Numbered from the stretch's first letter, positions 1 through 6,977 are shown. The stretch: 64,000 nt of DNA from Bacteroidales bacterium (GCA_017550405.1 JAFZPH010000015.1:1-64000), one strand, 5' to 3'. Program-made: numbers and translations. Notes: generated by a model from the sequence alone, not told the origin.

Positions 1-2
1 AA

Positions 3-77
3 CTCGAACAGGCGAAAGAACCGAAAAGTGTAAACCGATACCGTGATGGTGTAAGCCGGATTAGGGATATGGCCTAA
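3..77 (+). CDS. Possible 3' end of a gene entering from the left edge
   Basis: A frame open from the window edge for 24 codons ends at TAA (75-77) with the tail ...RYRDGVSRIRDMA. A second frame is also open from the edge for 14 codons. Nothing is recognisable; this is only a candidate tail of a gene lying mostly outside the window. Confidence 0.2.
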   Translation, partial: LEQAKEPKSVNRYRDGVSRIRDMA

Positions 78-168
78 ATATTGTAAACCAATTCAGTTTA
101 ACCGTCCCAAATCTGTCAACCAATTCTAGGGAAAGTCAATGCTAAATCCTTGCTTATCATATAGTAGT

Positions 169-217
169 AATATTTTATGCAATTTTGCAATCTGATTGCA
201 AAATTGCATAAAATATT
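169..217. repeat. 49-bp perfect palindrome
   Basis: Positions 169-192 and 194-217 are exact inverted copies (24-bp arms) around a single T at 193. The arms contain TGCAATTTTGCAAT and its complement. It is AT-rich, has no T-run of a standard terminator beyond the arms, and lies just downstream (on the minus strand) of a T9SS sorting-domain remnant. It could end transcription of the lost gene, bind a dimeric protein, or be a recombination site; the sequence alone does not decide. Confidence 0.85.
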
Positions 218-245
218 TGAATGGGAGAAATATTCTTCGATAGTT

Positions 246-431
246 TTATCTCTTTACCACTATCCGACGGGCAGGAGCGTCACCAATCTTCACGAGATAG
301 GCACCCGAGGCGGGTATGTCAAGCAGCACCTCCTGTGCCGTCTCGCGTCTGGTGGCCAGCAACCGCCCCACCACGTCGTAGAGACAGACAGTGTAGCCCT
401 CAGCCCCCTCCACCACTATCTGCCCTAAACA
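246..431 (-). pseudogene. T9SS type A sorting-domain remnant
   Basis: Read on the minus strand, this 61-codon open stretch encodes a classic C-terminal T9SS sorting domain: the GYTVCLYDVVGRLL beta-strand segment followed by SGAYLVKIG and a basic end (ARRIVVKR, stop). An in-frame TAA at 432-434 and AT-rich DNA beyond it remove the rest of the protein. No start codon or cargo domain is left. It is GC-rich, like the host core genes, while everything to its right up to about 4.8 kb is AT-rich, so it probably marks the old chromosome side of an insertion or deletion boundary. Confidence 0.7.
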
Positions 432-434
432 TTA

Positions 435-678
435 GCGGTAGAAATGTGGTCGCGTATATTCTATATGAAGATTAAAATGGATGAAACATAAACGTGTGTA
501 ACTTTTGAAAACAAGAATAATGTACTCGTTTTATACGGATAGTATTGCTTTCATGATAGTCCTTCATGTGGCATACTAATGGGGTCCAAACATTGCATAA
601 TCATTTAATAATCGCTAAATTTGGAGTCCTTAATAATTTTTATATCATAGAGATTCCCTTATTGTCAAATATTTTGAG
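435..678. other. AT-rich gap before the caspase gene
   Basis: No coding frame, RNA gene or repeat was recognised here. The base composition changes abruptly from the GC-rich sorting-domain remnant to strongly AT-rich DNA at about position 435. Confidence 0.6.
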
Positions 679-686
679 TATCTTTG
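679..686 (+). promoter_or_regulatory. Bacteroidetes -7 box (TATCTTTG) for the caspase gene
   Basis: TATCTTTG matches the TAnnTTTG -7 element, with a TTG at 662-664 as a possible -33 element. It would leave a leader of about 100 nt before the ATG at 794, which is longer than for most genes in this window. Confidence 0.6.
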
Positions 687-793
687 CATCCTAATCAATT
701 TGGTTTATAATTGAAATATTGATTTGGGAAGAGCCCAGACAGGAATGATGATGACACAATAAGGAAACAATATAACAACATAAATTAAAAGAT

Positions 794-2362
794 ATGCATG
801 AACAACTTGAGAAGGTGTATTATAGAGGAAAGGCATTAGTGGTTGGTAACGACCATTACGACCAAGTAAAACCTGATTTAGACAATGCTGTTAATGATGC
901 AAAAAGCATTTATGATGCATTTAGAGAGTTGGGTTTCATGATGATGCCAGAAGCATGCGATATAGATACGGATAGATTCGATGAACTTTTTGAAGATTTC
1001 AAGTCTGATCTTGGACGCTATGAAGTAGGCGTATTATACTTCTCTGGACATGGCTTAGAAATTGATGGTAAAAATTATCTAATCATGAGCAATACCCCGA
1101 TAGGAGATTTGGCGAAAACTACAATGCGATATTCTGTTGATTTGCAAGCTTGTATAAAAGAGTTGCATGAGACTAAATGCAAAATGATAATTGTAATCAT
1201 TGATGCATGCAGGAATAATCCTTTGGAAGGAAAAGGAAGGGGATGGGGTTCTGTTAATTTAGCACCACTTTTTGCACCTAAAGGTACATTAATAGCATAT
1301 TCCACTTCTCCTGGTGAAAAAGCAGATGATTTTGGAATAGACGGTCACAGTGTATACACGGGTGCTTTACTAAAGCACCTAAAAGAAGAAGGTCTAGAGA
1401 TTGAAACTTTCTTCAAAAAAGTACGCTCTACCGTAGATGCAATGACTGGCGGCAAGAAAACAAGTTGGGAACATACTTCGCTAATTGGTTCCTTCTCTTT
1501 TAATAGTGGGAAAATGGTACATGTTGATGATGTCGGCTATGATAGCGTGGTGTTGAGAGATGCACAATATACCATGTCAGATGAATTTATAGCACCCATC
1601 ATCAAAAAATTAATATCATACAACTGGTACGAACAGAATGAGGGTGTTGAATTATTCAAAAGTATTATACCCAGTAAGTTGGATAAGAATCAACTATTTA
1701 TTATAGGAAGAAATATGCTGCAAGCAGCAGTAGGTGGCTCGAATGGTGCCAAAAATGTCATTTCAGATTGCCATCTGCTAGAGAAATATAGTATTGGAGG
1801 CGAAAATCACCTTCTGAATGGAATTCTATTTGAAATTTATTTTAATAAAGATGGGCGATTCCGCTATAAGAACTTTAAGAGTACTTTTCTCAATGTACTC
1901 ATAATGCATACGAATATTGAATCATTGAAAAGTTCATTTGCTTTCATACATGAATTGTTACAAGGTTTTTCACCATTCCTTATTTTTATTCCAAGCCCAG
2001 AACCGACAACTGTTACTATAAATGTGAAATTGGCCAAGGAAATGGTGAATTCAATTTGGACAGGCCAGAAGGAAATGGCAGTAGTAAAGAGCATATCATT
2101 TGAAGGATATGACCTATTAGCAGCAGACGAAGAAAGTAATGTATTCCCATTTGCAAAGGAACAAATTATTAATCAAGAAGAATTAAAAAGCATGTTGTGT
2201 GATTGTTATGGAATCCCATCCACTTATCTGAATTTAATATATAATGAGGAACCCGTAGAAAAGGTTATGTGGCTTGACCAAAAAATTAAACGTAATTATA
2301 GAAACGGTACAGAAGTTGCTAACAATAACAGAATCTGTTCAGAGGGTGCTGTGGCAGAGTAA
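794..2362 (+). CDS. Caspase-like (peptidase C14) protein with unknown C-terminal domain
   Basis: Predicted cytosolic cysteine protease of the caspase/metacaspase clan (522 aa). The p20-like fold is clear at residues 12-240: KALVVGNDHY opens the first strand, catalytic His86 lies in YFSGHG, and catalytic Cys139 lies in IIDACRNNP. The motifs IAYSTSPGEKADD and WEHTSLIGSF match the substrate-pocket and closing strands of bacterial C14 proteins. Residues 250-522 form a second region not recognised here; in related bacterial proteins such tails are often partner-binding or effector-associated domains. There is no signal peptide. The gene is much AT-richer than the core genes and sits beside toxin-antitoxin loci, which suggests acquisition and a possible role in abortive defence. 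That role is inference; proteolytic activity is supported by the intact His/Cys dyad. Confidence 0.85.
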   Translation: MHEQLEKVYYRGKALVVGNDHYDQVKPDLDNAVNDAKSIYDAFRELGFMMMPEACDIDTDRFDELFEDFKSDLGRYEVGVLYFSGHGLEIDGKNYLIMSNTPIGDLAKTTMRYSVDLQACIKELHETKCKMIIVIIDACRNNPLEGKGRGWGSVNLAPLFAPKGTLIAYSTSPGEKADDFGIDGHSVYTGALLKHLKEEGLEIETFFKKVRSTVDAMTGGKKTSWEHTSLIGSFSFNSGKMVHVDDVGYDSVVLRDAQYTMSDEFIAPIIKKLISYNWYEQNEGVELFKSIIPSKLDKNQLFIIGRNMLQAAVGGSNGAKNVISDCHLLEKYSIGGENHLLNGILFEIYFNKDGRFRYKNFKSTFLNVLIMHTNIESLKSSFAFIHELLQGFSPFLIFIPSPEPTTVTINVKLAKEMVNSIWTGQKEMAVVKSISFEGYDLLAADEESNVFPFAKEQIINQEELKSMLCDCYGIPSTYLNLIYNEEPVEKVMWLDQKIKRNYRNGTEVANNNRICSEGAVAE

Positions 2363-2473
2363 TCGTAAGCGAAAACACTTAATGTATTTGCCATAATATA
2401 GATGGCGAGAATTATTGCTCTATGTTTCATATAAACAGGCATTCAATAATTCATTTTTTCTGATTCTTATTAG

Positions 2474-2589
2474 TTGTAGTGGCTCTGGACTGCCTGCTTG
2501 ATTAATAAGGTGCGAATAATTTACGCCCGTGGCGTGAACTTCCCGCAACCCTGTTCTCATCAAGCATGGAATTGTCCAGATTCCTACAA
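2474..2589. repeat. Imperfect nested inverted repeat (possible structured RNA or element remnant)
   Basis: The left arm (2474-2506) and right arm (2557-2589) are imperfect inverted copies sharing TTGTAG, TCTGGAC and TGCTTGAT blocks in the same order. A smaller hairpin, ACGCC/GGCGT, lies between them. The whole 116-bp unit fills the non-coding gap after the caspase gene (2363-2670). No coding frame was found in it. Confidence 0.55.
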
Positions 2590-2670
2590 CGAGAAGATGG
2601 GCGGTTAGCTCATAATATTTTATTGTATTATTGACTACATTGAAGTTGATTTTGTGGGTTATACTGAATA

Positions 2671-2824
2671 TTATATTCTACTTCTATCGACAAACTCGGC
2701 AGGGGTCATCAATAGTATTTCCCCTCTTTCGTGCATGACAAAAAAATTTCTTTGCATCTGTAAAAAATGGCTCTCTTTTACAGATGAAGTCAATAACAAC
2801 ATTTGTGTCAAGAAACACCTTCAT
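2671..2824 (-). pseudogene. Broken PIN-domain toxin
   Basis: The ATG (2822-2824) overlaps the stop of the upstream antitoxin-like gene in an ATGA arrangement, typical of translational coupling. The first residues, MKVFLDTNVVIDFI, are the first strand and first acidic residue of PIN ribonucleases. A run of seven T (minus strand, 2740-2746) shifts the frame, giving a stop at 2684-2686 after 46 residues. Removing one T restores a PIN-like continuation (MHERGEILLMTPAEFV) that still stops at 2671-2673, well short of the usual 130-140 residues and without the later acidic residues. The toxin is therefore inactive in this genome, barring a sequencing error in the run. Confidence 0.7.
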
Positions 2825-3102
2825 TTGGCCCGTTCCTCCCACATTAAGTCAAGTTCTTTGTCGATGTCGAACCCCTCAGGAACAGGACCAAGTACCATGG
2901 AAAGAAGGCTCTCCGATGGTACAAAGCCGTCGTCGAAGTGTGGGAATACCAACTCTTTCTCGGATTTTGCTGTCAGCTGTTCATCGGTGTTCTCAACAAG
3001 TTTATCGGCAAGCCATTGACGGTCGCTGGCAGATAGTGACAATCCTTGAATGTAGTTCCAAAGATTGTTCATTGCCGGATTGCTATACGTTGCAGTACTC
3101 AT
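2821..3102 (-). CDS. Antitoxin-like protein of a PIN-type toxin-antitoxin pair
   Basis: A 93-residue acidic protein beginning MSTATYSNPAMNNLW and ending DKELDLMWEERAK. It is probably the antitoxin for the PIN toxin that starts inside its stop codon. No standard DNA-binding fold was recognised; the N-terminal part (LSASDRQWLADKLVE) resembles small Bacteroidetes antitoxins found before PIN genes. The start at 3102 is chosen because GGAG lies 8 nt upstream; an ATG two codons earlier (3108) is also possible. A TATCTTTG box at 3125-3132 gives a very short leader. The gene looks intact although its toxin is broken. Confidence 0.6.
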   Translation of the reverse strand: MSTATYSNPAMNNLWNYIQGLSLSASDRQWLADKLVENTDEQLTAKSEKELVFPHFDDGFVPSESLLSMVLGPVPEGFDIDKELDLMWEERAK

Positions 3103-3112
3103 TTTCATGTCT

Positions 3113-3180
3113 CCTTTCAGTTTGCAAAGATACACTTTTTTCCCGACATAACAAGAAAAAGAAATCCCTGTCAGCCCGAA
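3113..3180 (-). promoter_or_regulatory. Shared promoter cassette, copy 1
   Basis: First of three nearly identical stretches (3113-3180, 3913-3975, 4661-4727), each directly upstream of a toxin-antitoxin operon. On the minus strand it carries a TTCTTTTTCTTGTTATGTCGG block followed by the -7 box TATCTTTG (3125-3132). Identity extends beyond the promoter elements, so it looks duplicated rather than merely similar. Confidence 0.7.
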
Positions 3181-3245
3181 GGCGGTAGGGTAGGATGGTA
3201 CTATTACAAGTTATGCTAATACATGGGAGATGACACCGTGAAAGA

Positions 3246-3617
3246 TTATAATAGCTCTGATGCCATTTTGTCAACAACTGTCTTTACAAAGGGGATGTCT
3301 TCCTTTACGGTCAGCAAAACCACTTCGGCATCAACTTCAAAATAATGGTGTGCTATCTTGTCACGCATACGCATGATGCCACCCCATTGAATCTGATTAT
3401 ATTTTGGCAATAATTCGCCATTGGACACCTTGTCAAGGTTTTTTACCGCCTCGCCAAGGGCAATCAAGTTCATGCACACAGCATCAAGAAGTATCATCCC
3501 GTTGGGTGAGGATAAAAAGTCGTTAACGTCAGTTACATTCTTTGCCCTTTCGAGAATGGTACTTAAAAGGCTCTGTATTTGATGAAGACTACTTGCAACC
3601 AAGTCCTTATTGTACAT
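3246..3617 (-). CDS. HEPN-domain ribonuclease toxin (HepT-like, DUF86)
   Basis: Toxin half of an MNT/HEPN pair (123 aa). It is all-helical, with the HEPN active-site motif RX4HXY at Arg85, His90 and Tyr92 (in MRDKIAHHYF), which forms an RNase site in dimers. In characterised pairs the partner MNT protein AMPylates the motif tyrosine and silences the toxin; Tyr92 is present here. The start ATG lies inside the end of the MNT gene (11-nt overlap), indicating coupled translation. All motif residues are intact, so the toxin is probably active. Confidence 0.85.
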   Translation of the reverse strand: MYNKDLVASSLHQIQSLLSTILERAKNVTDVNDFLSSPNGMILLDAVCMNLIALGEAVKNLDKVSNGELLPKYNQIQWGGIMRMRDKIAHHYFEVDAEVVLLTVKEDIPFVKTVVDKMASELL

Positions 3618-3903
3618 ATAGCCCCTCCTTTCTTATTTGGGCAAGGAGAGCAGGATTCATATTTTCACGTATCCTCACAGCATCGACAGGACATTTTAAT
3701 AGCTCTTCAAGCTCACATTGCAGCCTGTCGAGAGTAAGCAACGAAAGGGCACGCCCCTCATAGCATACATCTACATCACTACCCTCGGTCTGTTCCCCTC
3801 TTGCTACAGATCCAAACACACCCAAACGTGTAATGCCATATTGGTCTTTTGCGTAAGGCAAGAAACCGTTCAGTAGTGTTATTATGTCCTGTGTGCTTAG
3901 CAT
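3607..3903 (-). CDS. MNT-domain nucleotidyltransferase antitoxin (MntA-like)
   Basis: Small minimal nucleotidyltransferase (98 aa), antitoxin partner of the HEPN protein it overlaps. The GSX10DXD signature is complete: Gly31-Ser32 and Asp43/Asp45 (GSVARGEQ...SDVDV). Related proteins transfer AMP to the HEPN tyrosine. The ATG at 3903 is chosen because translation upstream of it would run through the promoter cassette at 3913-3975. A -7 box at 3925-3932 leaves a leader of about 15 nt. Confidence 0.85.
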   Translation of the reverse strand: MLSTQDIITLLNGFLPYAKDQYGITRLGVFGSVARGEQTEGSDVDVCYEGRALSLLTLDRLQCELEELLKCPVDAVRIRENMNPALLAQIRKEGLYVQ

Positions 3904-3912
3904 AATTATTCG

Positions 3913-3975
3913 CTCTTTCAGTTTGCAAAGATACACATTTTTCCCGACATAACAAGAAAAAGAAATCCCTACCAG
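3913..3975 (-). promoter_or_regulatory. Shared promoter cassette, copy 2
   Basis: Second copy of the cassette, driving the first MNT/HEPN pair. It differs from copy 1 by only a few bases through the TTTCAGTTTGCAAAGATACA block and the AAGAAAAAGAAATCCC block (plus-strand reading). The -7 box is at 3925-3932. Confidence 0.7.
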
Positions 3976-4035
3976 CATAAGCCAGCAGGAAATGGGGGTG
4001 AAGAAATGAGCGGTCAGCTCAAATTCTTATGTCAT

Positions 4036-4377
4036 TTATTCATTTATGTATGAAAGTAATTGTTCTTTTAAAGGCTCTAAATCATCAGTCAAAGTCTGCC
4101 ATAATACAGAGGGGACGATGTCGGAATAGCCATGTACCAAAATATTCCGCATGTTGATGATGACTTTCCATGGTGTCGCAGGGTGGCTGTCACGGAATTC
4201 ATTGGTGAGTTGATATGCGGCCTCTCCAACTATTTCCAAGTTTTTCACTACTGCAAAATAGGTCTTCTTGTCGACCAAAAAGGTATCGTAGTCATATCCT
4301 TTGGTAAACGCAAGAGCATAATCGATAGCCTCGACCATATTGCCAAGCAGATCCTTATCGCGACGTGGGTCTCTCAT
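4036..4377 (-). CDS. HEPN-domain ribonuclease toxin, second pair
   Basis: 113-residue HEPN protein with the RX4HXY motif at Arg77, His82 and Tyr84 (MRNILVHGY). It is only distantly similar to the HEPN protein at 3246-3617, so this is an independent pair and not a tandem duplicate. Its start overlaps the preceding MNT gene by 23 nt. Expected to be an RNase toxin held in check by that MNT protein. Confidence 0.85.
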   Translation of the reverse strand: MRDPRRDKDLLGNMVEAIDYALAFTKGYDYDTFLVDKKTYFAVVKNLEIVGEAAYQLTNEFRDSHPATPWKVIINMRNILVHGYSDIVPSVLWQTLTDDLEPLKEQLLSYINE

Positions 4378-4651
4378 AGATTAATATTTTGTCGCGGTCG
4401 GCTGTGGCGGCGGCATAGGGCTTTAGTGCCCCTTCCTGCACAAGGTCCACTTCGCGGCCAAGCAGTTCTTTGAGGTCGGTATAGATAGCGGCATACTTGA
4501 ACAGGCCTACATTAGGGTCGAAAGCCACAAGAATATCGATGTCACTATCCTCGCGTTGCTCGCCTCGGGCGTATGAGCCAAACAGCCACGCCCGCTGAAC
4601 CGGCTGCGTGGCAAAGTAAGCACATAACTGTTTGACCAATTGACTGTCCAT
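4355..4651 (-). CDS. MNT-domain nucleotidyltransferase antitoxin, second pair
   Basis: 98-residue minimal nucleotidyltransferase with an intact GSX10DXD signature: Gly25-Ser26 and Asp37/Asp39 (GSYARGEQ...SDIDI). It precedes and overlaps its HEPN partner. The start at 4651 follows a GGAATAG stretch and the -7 box of cassette copy 3; a longer frame upstream would translate through the cassette and is rejected. Confidence 0.85.
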   Translation of the reverse strand: MDSQLVKQLCAYFATQPVQRAWLFGSYARGEQREDSDIDILVAFDPNVGLFKYAAIYTDLKELLGREVDLVQEGALKPYAAATADRDKILIYERPTSR

Positions 4652-4660
4652 AGTTCTATT

Positions 4661-4727
4661 CCTTTCAAAATGCAAAAATACTACTTTTTTCCGACATAAC
4701 AAGAAAAAGAAATCCCCGCCAGCCCGA
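4661..4727 (-). promoter_or_regulatory. Shared promoter cassette, copy 3
   Basis: Third and most diverged copy, upstream of the second MNT/HEPN pair. The -7 box is TATTTTTG (4673-4680) instead of TATCTTTG, but the CCGACATAACAAGAAAAAGA block and the following AATCCCC...CAGCCCGA stretch match copy 1. Confidence 0.7.
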
Positions 4728-4803
4728 GGGCAACAGGGATTCACTGTTGGGTTGAGGATACGTTTGTGCCGTTGGGGCACTTCTGTATCGACACGCGGCG
4801 TGT

Positions 4804-5364
4804 CTACTTCAGGTTGTCGATGGCTTCGCGGGTCCAGTTCTGGAAGAATTCCATCACTTTTTTGAAGTTGTAGCTCTTCTCCTCTTCGAGATAGGAGCTG
4901 TTTTGGATGTGCATGACGCGGCCCTCGTTGTCGAGGATGACCAGGACGGGGAAGCCGAAGCGGGCGGGGTTGCCCAGGCGTTTCATGGCCTCTTCGTTCT
5001 TGTTCTCCTTGGAATAGTTGACGTGGATGTAGACGAAGTGCTTCTCAATCAAATCGGCAATCTCTTTATTGTCGGTGATGAAATTGGCTAAGCGCAGGCA
5101 CCAGGGGCACCAGTTGCCGCCCACCTGGCAGATGACAAGTCGGCCGCTCTCGCGGGCTTGGTCAAGGGCGCGGTCGATCTGTTCCATGGCGTCGATGTTC
5201 TCGTCGTAGAGCTTCACCTTTTCGCCGTCGGGGGTGACGTCTTTCTTGGATACCTCCTTTTTCTGGATTTTTTTGGCGTCCTTTTTGAGGTTGACGGTCT
5301 TCGACTGTCCCCACATGGGGAGGGCCAGACACATGACCATTGCTGCAATTAGAATCTTCTTCAT
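4804..5364 (-). CDS. Periplasmic thioredoxin-like protein
   Basis: Secreted thiol-disulfide protein (186 aa). A signal peptide (residues 1-20, ending MWGQ) is followed by a very lysine-rich stretch (22-50) and a thioredoxin fold with the redox pair Cys86/Cys89 in NWCPWC. The cis-proline strand is probably FGFPVLVILD. Such proteins reduce or shuffle disulfides in the periplasm. The gene follows the transporter (5396-6604) by about 30 nt on the same strand and may be co-transcribed with it; no functional link to the carbamoyl-phosphate genes is evident. Confidence 0.8.
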   Translation of the reverse strand: MKKILIAAMVMCLALPMWGQSKTVNLKKDAKKIQKKEVSKKDVTPDGEKVKLYDENIDAMEQIDRALDQARESGRLVICQVGGNWCPWCLRLANFITDNKEIADLIEKHFVYIHVNYSKENKNEEAMKRLGNPARFGFPVLVILDNEGRVMHIQNSSYLEEEKSYNFKKVMEFFQNWTREAIDNLK

Positions 5365-5395
5365 TTGTATTGTTTTTTGGTGTTTAATGATATTG

Positions 5396-6604
5396 TCAGA
5401 TAGCCATCAACACGAGCAGTTGAGCCGTGAAGATACGCAGGAACATGGTGAGGGGGTAGACGGTGGCATAGCCGGTGTTGGGCAGTTTGCACCCCTCGGG
5501 GGCTACGTTGTTGGCGAAAGCCAGCGTGGGCGGGTCGGTGTGCGAGCCGCCGATGAAGCCCATAAGGGTGTAGTAGTTGAGGTGCAGCACCAGCCGACCG
5601 AAAAGGGTGACGAGGATGGGGGGCACCATGGTGATGATGACGCCGTAGACCACCCACATGTAGTGCGTCTGCACGGTGGCCACGAAAGCCTGTCCGGCAC
5701 CAAGACCCACGCCTGCCAGGAAGAGGGCAATGCCCACTTCGCGCAGCATGTGGACGCCCTGACCGTCGGTGAACTCTGTGCCATACCAGCCTTTCTTCAC
5801 GCCGAGCCATCCGGCAATGAGGGCCACTACCAACGGGCCGCCTGCCAAGCCCAGCTTGACGGGGGCTTTCATGCCTACGGGGATGGGGATGGAGCCGAGC
5901 ACGATGCCCAGCGCGATGATGATGAAGATGGGGATGAGCAGGATGCCGCCTTTCTTGGAAGTCTGATTGGTCGGATTTGTCTGATTAGTCTGACTGGTCT
6001 GACCCTCTTCGGTGGGCTCTTTCTTGAGGTCGATGCGGCAGAACCAGCGCAGCAGCAGGCAGGAGACAATCATGCCCACCACGGCCAGCGGATAGGCTAC
6101 GGCATAGCCGGCGGCCAGCCGCTCGGATGCTCCTTCGATGCCGAGGTCGCCCACGGCCTGTTGCGCGGCCGAGAGACCCGGGGTGTTGGTGATGGCACCG
6201 GTGTATACACCGGCCATGTCCGTCAGCTCCTGGTTGGCCATCTTGGCGATAATCACCGTGATGCCCACGCCCAAAGCCACGTTCACCAATGCCATGATGT
6301 TCATGGCCAGACCGCCCTTCTTGAACGAGCGGAAGAATCCCGGTCCCACCTGCAGACCCACGGCGGTGACGAAGAGGATAAGGCCGAATTCCTTGATGAT
6401 GTGTAGCATGTCGTGGTTGCATGCCACACCGAGTGCGCTCAGGCCAATGCCGACGAAGAGCACCCAGGTGATGCCCAGGGTGATGCCCTTTATCTTGATT
6501 TTGCCCAACAACAGCCCTAAGAAAATAGAGATGGCAAGCATCAGGACAGTCGTGCCGACTGTTGAGAATTGAAAATTGAGAATTGAAAATTGATAATTAT
6601 CCAT
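5396..6604 (-). CDS. AspT/YidE-type membrane transporter lacking RCK domains
   Basis: Inner-membrane protein (402 aa) built of two homologous halves, each with about five membrane segments (residues 15-190 and 225-402). The TGAITNTPGL and GGSHTDPPTL segments are the paired motifs of the aspartate:alanine exchanger family. Family members usually carry two TrkA-C (RCK) domains between the halves and are about 550 aa long. Here they are replaced by a 20-residue Gln/Thr/Asn-rich linker (QTSQTNQTNPTNQTS) coded by 9-bp repeats (5962-6006). The N-terminal residues MDNYQFSILNFQFS are also coded by an intergenic repeat (6563-6600), so the true start could be slightly downstream. It may exchange amino acids such as citrulline and ornithine with the neighbouring catabolic enzymes; the substrate is inference. 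Confidence 0.75.
   Translation of the reverse strand: MDNYQFSILNFQFSTVGTTVLMLAISIFLGLLLGKIKIKGITLGITWVLFVGIGLSALGVACNHDMLHIIKEFGLILFVTAVGLQVGPGFFRSFKKGGLAMNIMALVNVALGVGITVIIAKMANQELTDMAGVYTGAITNTPGLSAAQQAVGDLGIEGASERLAAGYAVAYPLAVVGMIVSCLLLRWFCRIDLKKEPTEEGQTSQTNQTNPTNQTSKKGGILLIPIFIIIALGIVLGSIPIPVGMKAPVKLGLAGGPLVVALIAGWLGVKKGWYGTEFTDGQGVHMLREVGIALFLAGVGLGAGQAFVATVQTHYMWVVYGVIITMVPPILVTLFGRLVLHLNYYTLMGFIGGSHTDPPTLAFANNVAPEGCKLPNTGYATVYPLTMFLRIFTAQLLVLMAI
5962..6006. repeat. Five 9-bp repeats inside the transporter gene
   Basis: Units TCTGATTGG, TCGGATTTG, TCTGATTAG, TCTGACTGG and TCTGACCCT lie head to tail. The 9-bp period keeps the reading frame. The same TCTGAnTnn family fills the gap at 8511-8564. 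Confidence 0.8.
6563..6600. repeat. AATTGA-type repeat at the transporter start
   Basis: Alternating GAGAATT/GAAAATT heptamers. They run into the first codons of the transporter and the last codons of the four-helix-bundle gene. Confidence 0.75.
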
Positions 6605-6968
6605 CTTGACGATTGTTCTTTTTAGTTTTTGTAGTTTTTATTATACTGGTCAATATTGCTATTAATTCATTAACATCGGTATTCAATGATTCATACATCT
6701 TGTTCCCGATAATGTCTGAGCGTTTCAGGACTTCAAGCCAAAATTGCGTCTCATCAGCTTCCTTCAAAGCAATAGTCAGTTTGGAAATAAAGTCTGCAGA
6801 ACTTTGGGCATTATGGCTTTCCCGAACATTTGCGCCGATGCTTGTCCCACTACGGATAATCTGCTTACTGATGATGTATTCATGGCATTCATCCTGTAGG
6901 TGTCGGCCCAAACGCACAATCCTGACAGCAAAGTCGAGGCTTTTTGTATGAATTACATTGTTTTCCAT
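6597..6968 (-). CDS. Four-helix bundle protein (23S rRNA IVS/Avd-like family)
   Basis: 123-residue all-helical protein with the family core: SLDFAVRIVRLGRHL, then IRSGTSIGANVRES, then a long C-terminal helix. Members occur in 23S rRNA intervening sequences, beside diversity-generating retroelements (Avd), and as dispersed single genes whose role is unknown. No reverse transcriptase or rRNA lies nearby. The start at 6968 (MENNV) avoids a repeat-encoded extension (NSQFSI). The gene splits an operon of catabolic genes, overlaps the transporter start by 8 nt, and has AATTGA-type repeats on both sides, as if it had been inserted. Confidence 0.8.
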   Translation of the reverse strand: MENNVIHTKSLDFAVRIVRLGRHLQDECHEYIISKQIIRSGTSIGANVRESHNAQSSADFISKLTIALKEADETQFWLEVLKRSDIIGNKMYESLNTDVNELIAILTSIIKTTKTKKNNRQDG

Positions 6969-6977
6969 ACAACGATA

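Noticed and set aside
177-475. Two plus-strand frames at the left end
   Set aside because: They are antisense to the sorting-domain remnant at 246-431, which has a clear protein signature on the minus strand.
1-4800. Integrative element with integrase or transposase
   Set aside because: No recombinase, transposase or attachment-site pair is visible in the window despite the island-like composition; it could lie to the left.
5234-6406. 390-residue plus-strand frame rich in His and Asp
   Set aside because: It is the shadow of the AspT/YidE transporter and the thioredoxin-like gene; its composition has no natural protein character.
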